Assembly (NCBI GenBank): GCA_020216925.1
Contig: JAIWOL010000133.1
Location: 1 to 10,000, forward strand
Origin: Thiobacillus sp.
GTDB taxonomy: Bacteria > Pseudomonadota > Gammaproteobacteria > Burkholderiales > Thiobacillaceae
Direction: 5' to 3'
Length of the DNA stretch: 10,000 bases
The notes under the pieces were generated by a model. That model saw only the letters and a program-made list of their open reading frames with translations. It had not been told where the DNA came from and did not search any database. Shown here piece after piece: positions 5,888 to 10,000 of this stretch. The number at the start of each line of letters is the position of its first letter. The first letter of the stretch is position 1. Made by a program: the position numbers and the translations under genes.

Positions 5888-6645
5888 GCGTTGACTCGGG
5901 GAGGGACGGGGCCGGGCAGGGCCAGTTCATCCAGTTCGAGCTGGCTGAAGAGCAGGCCTTTTTCCTCGGCGCTGACGGCCAGTTCGCGCGGCTGATCCAG
6001 GCACACGCGATTGCGGCCTTCGGTCTTGGCGCGGTAGAGCTGCTGGTCGGCGCGTTCGATCCACAGATCCGCGGTCGAACGCACCCATTCCGGCGCGTAG
6101 GCCCCGCCGATGCTGATGGTGACGGAAAGTGTCTGAAGCGGGGCGATGTCGATGGCGAGCGCGGCCACGCTGGCCCGGATGCGTTCCGCTACAGCCCGGC
6201 CGAAGGCCGGGCGGCAGTGCGGCAGGATCACGGCGAATTCCTCGCCGCCGTAGCGCGCCACGGTATCCACGGGCCGCACGCAACGAGCCAGACAGCCGGC
6301 GATGGCGCGCAGCACCTGGTCTCCAGCCAGATGGCCGTAGGTGTCGTTGATGGATTTGAAATGGTCGATATCGAGCAGCAGAAGCAGGACCGAATCGCCT
6401 GATCGCGCCACCGTCTCGATGGCGCGCGCCAGCACGCCGTGAAAATGCCGGCGGTTGCCCAGTCCGGTGAGCGGGTCTTTCAGTGACAGGTCGCACAGGC
6501 CGTCGATGACGCGTTGCAGATAATGCACGGCGGACTCACCTGGATCGCGGTCGCTGTTCTGCGCATCATGTTCGAGCAGGGCGCGGGCATCGTCGAGCTG
6601 CAGGGCGTGCAGGTCGACGAGCGAATCGGGAAGCAAAGACGTCAA
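5884..6645 (-). CDS. Diguanylate cyclase (GGDEF domain)
   Basis: A 253-residue protein with one GGDEF domain, which makes the second messenger cyclic di-GMP from two GTP. The active-site loop is GGEEF (133-137). The inhibitory I-site RxxD is present as R124-P-V-D127, five residues before it, so product inhibition is expected. The domain start DPLTGLGNRR (57-66) and metal ligand D92 in LDIDHFK are intact, so it should be active. The first 55 residues form a short helical N-terminus without a recognisable sensor domain or membrane segment; the protein is probably soluble. The start drawn is TTG at 6643-6645, the first after an in-frame stop, with no clear Shine-Dalgarno; a GTG at 6526-6528 preceded by AGGTGAG is a credible alternative that gives 214 residues. 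It overlaps the FlhG-like ATPase gene by ATGA. Confidence 0.9.
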   Translation of the reverse strand: MTSLLPDSLVDLHALQLDDARALLEHDAQNSDRDPGESAVHYLQRVIDGLCDLSLKDPLTGLGNRRHFHGVLARAIETVARSGDSVLLLLLDIDHFKSINDTYGHLAGDQVLRAIAGCLARCVRPVDTVARYGGEEFAVILPHCRPAFGRAVAERIRASVAALAIDIAPLQTLSVTISIGGAYAPEWVRSTADLWIERADQQLYRAKTEGRNRVCLDQPRELAVSAEEKGLLFSQLELDELALPGPVPPRVNA

Positions 6646-6746
6646 AACGGTGAAACCGGGCTGTCAGCGGAATGGCCCGAGTATGTGGGGATTGCGGGCA
6701 ATGAGCAAGCCCGGGTAAAACGGGGAATGCGCCGGGCCTGTGCCTG

Positions 6747-7118
6747 TCAGGCTGCGCTGCCAAACCCCCGGTCGGCGGCGATGAAGGGCGCCTTCAGGCC
6801 GGCCAGACGGCAACTCTGGGCGATGGGCCCTGCCGGAAACAGGGTGTAAAGAAGCTTGAGACCGCCCCGGGCGTGGAAATGCTCATCCAGCGCATCGTGC
6901 AATTCGCGCAGGTTGATCGGGCCGATGTCCTGATGGCGGGCGTAGTAATGCTGCAGCGCGCGGATCGCTTCCCAGTGGTCGGCGGTCAGCGTCAGTCCTT
7001 CTTCTCGGGCAATGCGCTCGGCGTCGGCGCGCGTCCAGTCGAGCGGCGCATCGGGGAATTGCGGATCGGTGGCGGCGTCGCGCAGCCAGGATGTGATATC
7101 GCTTGAAAGGTGGAACAT
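6747..7118 (-). CDS. DsrC/TusE-family sulfur-relay-like protein lacking the C-terminal cysteine
   Basis: A 123-residue protein of the DsrC/TusE fold. The family core is clear: EEGLTLTADHWEAIRALQHYY (39-59, in two parts), then LKLLYTLFPAGPIAQSCRLAGL. DsrC carries trisulfide or persulfide on two C-terminal cysteines spaced by ten residues; TusE uses only the last one. Here C103 occupies the upstream (CysB) position, and the CysA position, eleven residues on, is A114. The chain then continues nine residues to ...RGFGSAA instead of ending just after CysA. It therefore cannot act as a standard DsrC or TusE carrier. Proteins of this kind have been suggested to be regulatory or alternative sulfur carriers; the role here is unknown. 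The ATG has an excellent GAGGAG 6 nt upstream. It is divergent from the MFS gene, with no dsr or tus genes in the window. Confidence 0.85.
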   Translation of the reverse strand: MFHLSSDITSWLRDAATDPQFPDAPLDWTRADAERIAREEGLTLTADHWEAIRALQHYYARHQDIGPINLRELHDALDEHFHARGGLKLLYTLFPAGPIAQSCRLAGLKAPFIAADRGFGSAA

Positions 7119-7212
7119 GGCGGGCTCCTCAAAGGCTTTCTCCGGACTCTCAGGGTAGACCAGACCGGGGCAGGCACAAGCAGATTCCGCCGATGGGCAG
7201 CGCCGCCTCGTG

Positions 7213-7218
7213 GATAAT
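7213..7218 (+). promoter_or_regulatory. Candidate -10 element for the MFS gene
   Basis: GATAAT matches 5 of 6 bases of the -10 consensus and ends 8 bp before the ATG at 7227, which would place the transcript start at or next to the start codon. No convincing -35 is seen 16-18 bp upstream. Together with the absence of a Shine-Dalgarno this suggests, without proving, a leaderless message. Confidence 0.3.
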
Positions 7219-7226
7219 GCCGCCGC

Positions 7227-8396
7227 ATGAACGCAGTTCCCTACTGGCGGCTGTCAGGCTTCTATTTCTTCTATTTTGCCTTTGTCGGGGCGATGTCGCC
7301 GTTCTGGGGGCTGTATCTGCAATCGTTGGCCTTCAGCGCAGTCGAGATCGGCGTGCTGATGTCGCTGCTGCAGGTGATGCGGATCTTTGCCCCCAATATC
7401 TGGGGGCATATTGCGGATCGCACCGGCCGGCGCACAGCCATCGTGCAGCTGGCGGCCTTTGGCAGCATCCTGGCTTTCTGCGGCGTGTTCTTTGGCAGCA
7501 GCTTCTGGTGGATGTTCGCTGTGATGGCGGCGTTGAGTTTCTTCTGGAGCGCGTCGCTGCCGCTGGTCGAGGCCATGACGCTGTCGCACCTGGGCGACCA
7601 TATCGGCGCGTACGGCCGGGTGCGGCTGTGGGGGTCGATCGGTTTCATCGTCATGGTGGTGGGGCTGGGCTATGCCTTCGACGCGATTTCCATCGCCTGG
7701 CTGCCCTGGGCGGTGCTGGCGGTGATGCTGGGCATTGCGGTGTTCGCGCGGGTGATCCCCGAAGCGGAAATCCTTGCCCATCCCAGCGACGCCCATTCCA
7801 TCTGGGTCATCGTCAAGCGCCCGGAGGTGGCGGCGCTGCTCGCCGCCTGCCTGTTGATGGCGTTTACCCACGGGCCTTATTACACCTTCTATTCGATCTA
7901 TCTGGTTGACCACGGCTACGATAAATCCACGGTAGGCTGGCTGTGGGCGCTGGGCGTGCTGTGCGAGATCGGCATCTTTCTCGTCATCCCGCGCATTTTT
8001 GCGCGGGTGACTCCGCGCACCCTGATTCTTGCCAGTTTTGCGCTGGCGGTGCTGCGCTTCCTGCTGATTGCCTGGGGTGTCGAATCCACCTGGGTGGTGT
8101 GGGGAGCGCAGACGCTGCATGCCTTTACCTTTGGCACCTATCATGCGGCGGCGGTGGCGCTGATTCACCAGCATTTCCGGGGACGCCATCAGGCGCGCGG
8201 CCAGGCGCTCTATACCAGCCTGTCGTACGGCGTGGGCGGCACGCTTGGCGGCTTGCTCAGCGGGGTGACATGGGAAGGGCTGGGGGCGGACTGGACCTTT
8301 ACGCTTGCAGCGGCAAGTGCCGCGCTGGCGTGGGGGGTGTACGCCTTCGCGGGCAAACCCCGTTCGACGCATGAGGGTAAACCGGTCAAGCTATGA
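7227..8396 (+). CDS. Major facilitator superfamily transporter, HcaT/LacY-like
   Basis: A 389-residue integral membrane protein with the hydrophobicity of about 12 transmembrane helices. The MFS signature between helices 2 and 3 is visible as GHIADRTGRR (60-69), and the equivalent cytoplasmic loop of the second half is present near VIPRIFARVTPRT. The N-terminus (YWRLSGFYFFYFAFVGAMSPFWGLYL) and the stretch RVRLWGSIGFIVMV resemble the PPP/HcaT (3-phenylpropionate permease-like) branch, which also looks like nucleoside and sugar symporters. The substrate cannot be told from sequence. It is likely proton-driven and in the inner membrane. The ATG at 7227 fits the family N-terminus, but there is no Shine-Dalgarno. 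leuC begins 38 bp downstream on the same strand; no functional link with leucine synthesis is evident. Confidence 0.9.
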   Translation: MNAVPYWRLSGFYFFYFAFVGAMSPFWGLYLQSLAFSAVEIGVLMSLLQVMRIFAPNIWGHIADRTGRRTAIVQLAAFGSILAFCGVFFGSSFWWMFAVMAALSFFWSASLPLVEAMTLSHLGDHIGAYGRVRLWGSIGFIVMVVGLGYAFDAISIAWLPWAVLAVMLGIAVFARVIPEAEILAHPSDAHSIWVIVKRPEVAALLAACLLMAFTHGPYYTFYSIYLVDHGYDKSTVGWLWALGVLCEIGIFLVIPRIFARVTPRTLILASFALAVLRFLLIAWGVESTWVVWGAQTLHAFTFGTYHAAAVALIHQHFRGRHQARGQALYTSLSYGVGGTLGGLLSGVTWEGLGADWTFTLAAASAALAWGVYAFAGKPRSTHEGKPVKL

Positions 8397-8434
8397 AATA
8401 ATTCGTCTTTCCCGTTGATTGCCACGGTTTTCGC

Positions 8435-9838
8435 ATGCCCGGCCTTACCCTGTACCAGAAATTGTGGGATGCCCACGTCGTCCACGTCGAACCCGACGGC
8501 CAGACGCTGCTCTACATCGACCGTCACCTGGTGCATGAGGTCACCAGTCCGCAGGCGTTCGAGGGCTTGAAGCTGGCACACCGCACGCCGCGGCGCGCCG
8601 ATGCGGCCGTGGCCGTGCCCGACCACAACGTGCCGACGACCGACCGTTCGCAGGGCATTGCCGATCCGGTGTCGCGCCTGCAGGTGGAAACGCTGGACGC
8701 CAACTGCGCCACCTTCGGCATCCGCGAGTTCAAGATGGACGACATCCGCCAGGGCATCGTCCATGTCATCGGTCCGGAAGAAGGACTCACGCTGCCCGGC
8801 ATGACCGTCGTCTGCGGCGATTCGCACACCTCCACCCATGGCGCGTTCGGCGCACTGGCGTTCGGCATCGGCACGTCGGAAGTCGAGCACGTGCTTGCCA
8901 CCCAATGTCTGTGGCAGAAACCGTCGAAAACGCTGCTGGTCAAGGTCGACGGCATACTCGGGCGCGGGGTTACCGCCAAGGACATTGCGCTCGCGGTGAT
9001 CGGCAAGATCGGCACCGCCGGTGGCACCGGTTATGCGATGGAATTCGGCGGATCGACCATACGCAGCCTGTCGATGGAAGGACGCATGACGCTGTGCAAC
9101 ATGGCGATCGAGGCCGGCGCGCGCGCCGGCATGGTCGCGGTGGACGACACCACGATCGACTACGTGAAAGGCCGTCCATTTGCGCCGGCCGGAGCTGCCT
9201 GGGAGCAGGCTGTGGCCTGGTGGAAAACGCTGCATTCGGATGCGGACGCAGTGTTCGACACCGTGGTCGAACTCGATGCCGCGGCCATCGAACCGCAGGT
9301 GACCTGGGGCACCTCGCCCGAGATGGTCACCACTGTGCATGGCCGGGTGCCCGACCCCGCCGCCGCCCCCAGTGAGGTGAAGCGTCACGACTGGACGCGT
9401 GCGCTCGAATACATGGGGCTGGCTGCCGAAACCCCTATCGGGCAGATCAATATCGACAAGGTTTTCATCGGTTCCTGCACCAATTCCCGCATCGAAGACC
9501 TGCGCGAAGCCGCTGCCGTGGTCAGGGGCCGCAAGAAGGCCGCTTCGGTGAAGCTGGCGATGGTTGTTCCCGGTTCGGGTCTGGTCAAGCGGCAGGCCGA
9601 AGCCGAAGGTCTGGACAAGATCTTCCTCGACGCCGGTTTCGAGTGGCGCGAGCCCGGCTGTTCCATGTGCCTGGCGATGAACGCCGACCGGCTCGAGCCG
9701 GGCGAGCGCTGCGCCTCCACCAGCAACCGCAATTTTGAAGGCCGCCAGGGGCAGGGCGGGCGCACGCATCTGGTCAGCCCGGCCATGGCTGCGGCCGCCG
9801 GCATTGCCGGTCATTTTGTCGACGTACGCACTTTTTAA
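8435..9838 (+). CDS. leuC: 3-isopropylmalate dehydratase large subunit
   Basis: LeuC with LeuD forms isopropylmalate isomerase, which converts 2-isopropylmalate to 3-isopropylmalate in leucine synthesis using a 4Fe-4S cluster. The 467 residues equal the family length. Cluster ligands are C348 ([13 protein letters not shown]), C409 and C412 (GCSMCLAMN), aligning with C347, C407 and C410 of E. coli. Other aconitase-family signatures are [11 protein letters not shown] (61-71), [28 protein letters not shown] (125-152, in parts) and RNFEGRQG. The ATG at 8435 gives the typical start [16 protein letters not shown]; no Shine-Dalgarno is visible, so expression may depend on read-through from the transporter or on an unusual start. 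It is followed 12 nt later by an entericidin-like gene and then leuD, an order I recall from other betaproteobacteria. No gap or frameshift is seen. Confidence 0.97.
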   Translation: MPGLTLYQKLWDAHVVHVEPDGQTLLYIDRHLVHEVTSPQAFEGLKLAHRTPRRADAAVAVPDHNVPTTDRSQGIADPVSRLQVETLDANCATFGIREFKMDDIRQGIVHVIGPEEGLTLPGMTVVCGDSHTSTHGAFGALAFGIGTSEVEHVLATQCLWQKPSKTLLVKVDGILGRGVTAKDIALAVIGKIGTAGGTGYAMEFGGSTIRSLSMEGRMTLCNMAIEAGARAGMVAVDDTTIDYVKGRPFAPAGAAWEQAVAWWKTLHSDADAVFDTVVELDAAAIEPQVTWGTSPEMVTTVHGRVPDPAAAPSEVKRHDWTRALEYMGLAAETPIGQINIDKVFIGSCTNSRIEDLREAAAVVRGRKKAASVKLAMVVPGSGLVKRQAEAEGLDKIFLDAGFEWREPGCSMCLAMNADRLEPGERCASTSNRNFEGRQGQGGRTHLVSPAMAAAAGIAGHFVDVRTF

Positions 9839-9850
9839 GGAGAACACACC

Positions 9851-9976
9851 ATGAAACCGATGATCGCCGCATTGATGCTCGCCATGCTGACGCTGGCGGG
9901 GTGCAATACCGTGCAGGGCATGGGGCAGGACATCCAGAAGGCCGGCGGCGCGATCGAACGCGCAGGCAGCAGATAA
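9851..9976 (+). CDS. Small entericidin A/B-like lipoprotein between leuC and leuD
   Basis: A 41-codon gene encoding MKPMIAALMLAMLTLAGC followed by a 23-residue tail, NTVQGMGQDIQKAGGAIERAGSR split as NTVQGMGQDIQKAGG and AIERAGSR. The first 17 residues are a lipoprotein signal peptide ending in the lipobox LAGC, so C18 would be lipidated and the mature peptide has 24 residues. The NTVxGxGxDIxxAGxAI pattern is that of the entericidin family; E. coli EcnA and EcnB are described as antidote and toxin lipoproteins, but the role in betaproteobacteria is unknown. A perfect AAGGAG overlaps the leuC stop codon and lies 8 nt before the ATG, so good translation is expected. leuD starts 1 nt after its stop. 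This strongly supports a real gene despite its size. Confidence 0.85.
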   Translation: MKPMIAALMLAMLTLAGCNTVQGMGQDIQKAGGAIERAGSR

Positions 9977-9977
9977 A

Positions 9978-10000
9978 GTGCAGGCTTTCACCACCCTCGA
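9978..10000 (+). CDS. leuD: 3-isopropylmalate dehydratase small subunit, first codons only
   Basis: The last 23 bases open a frame with GTG that reads (M)QAFTTL, resembling the usual LeuD N-terminus in which a short strand of this type precedes the conserved PLDRANVDTD segment. It begins 1 nt after the stop of the small lipoprotein gene. LeuD would be the partner subunit of LeuC. With only seven codons visible the call rests mainly on position after leuC; the start codon choice is uncertain and no Shine-Dalgarno is clear. Confidence 0.6.

Noticed and set aside
6695..6713. Hairpin CGGGC-9 nt-GCCCG between the DsrC-like and cyclase genes, as a terminator
   Set aside because: No T-run follows on the minus strand, which is the strand transcribed here; the short stem is expected by chance at this GC content.
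7254..8372. Minus-strand open frame antisense to the MFS gene
   Set aside because: Composition rich in R, H, Q and P is the reverse image of a membrane protein; no start signal and no family match by eye.
8210..9994. Long minus-strand open frame (594 codons) antisense to leuC
   Set aside because: It covers leuC, the small lipoprotein and the transporter end on the other strand, with no recognisable domain; it is a typical GC-rich shadow.
1..10000. CRISPR arrays, tRNA or rRNA genes, insertion sequences, phage or conjugation genes
   Set aside because: No spaced direct repeats, no tRNA cloverleaf or rRNA-like sequence, and no transposase or integrase motifs were found on reading both strands; nearly all sequence is accounted for by recognised genes.

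Overview
This window looks like a piece of the chromosome of a GC-rich betaproteobacterium, possibly a sulfur-oxidising type such as the Thiobacillus/Sulfuricella group. That placement is inferred from protein style, the DsrC-like gene, the bfr/bfd pair and the leuC–small lipoprotein–leuD order; it does not come from a database match. Gene density is high and the longest non-coding stretch is about 200 bp. I see no rRNA, tRNA, CRISPR array, insertion sequence or phage gene.

Region 1 (1-3094, minus strand) is a tight four-gene cluster. In transcription order it holds a family-5-like uracil-DNA glycosylase, a 61-residue tautomerase-fold protein, uvrC and pgsA, which runs off the left edge. Junctions are 1 nt, 10 nt and a 1-nt TGATG overlap, so base excision repair, nucleotide excision repair and phospholipid synthesis genes probably share a message. 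A strong intrinsic terminator at 3101-3126 separates this cluster from bfr.

Region 2 (3101-4104, minus strand) is an iron-storage module: bfd (bacterioferritin-associated ferredoxin) followed by bfr (bacterioferritin). Upstream of bfd, a near-perfect Fur box overlaps a promoter with a perfect -35 hexamer. The same 11-bp half-site recurs upstream of bfr. The logic fits iron-starvation control of Bfd, which helps release iron from Bfr.

Region 3 (4226-6645) holds signalling genes: a plus-strand HDOD-type protein converging on a minus-strand pair, a diguanylate cyclase (GGEEF with an I-site) overlapping by ATGA with a FlhG/MinD-like ATPase. No flagellar gene is visible in the window.

Region 4 (6747-7118, minus strand) is a DsrC/TusE-like protein that keeps the upstream cysteine but lacks the C-terminal one. 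It is divergent from Region 5.

Region 5 (7227-10000, plus strand) holds an MFS transporter with no visible ribosome binding site (possibly leaderless), leuC, a 41-residue entericidin-like lipoprotein not covered by a larger gene call, and the first codons of leuD at the right edge.

Most of the window is ordinary housekeeping sequence. I found no convincing undescribed system. The best leads are the cysteine-deficient DsrC-like protein, a substituted ferroxidase ligand in Bfr, and the regulatory layout of the bfd-bfr locus.
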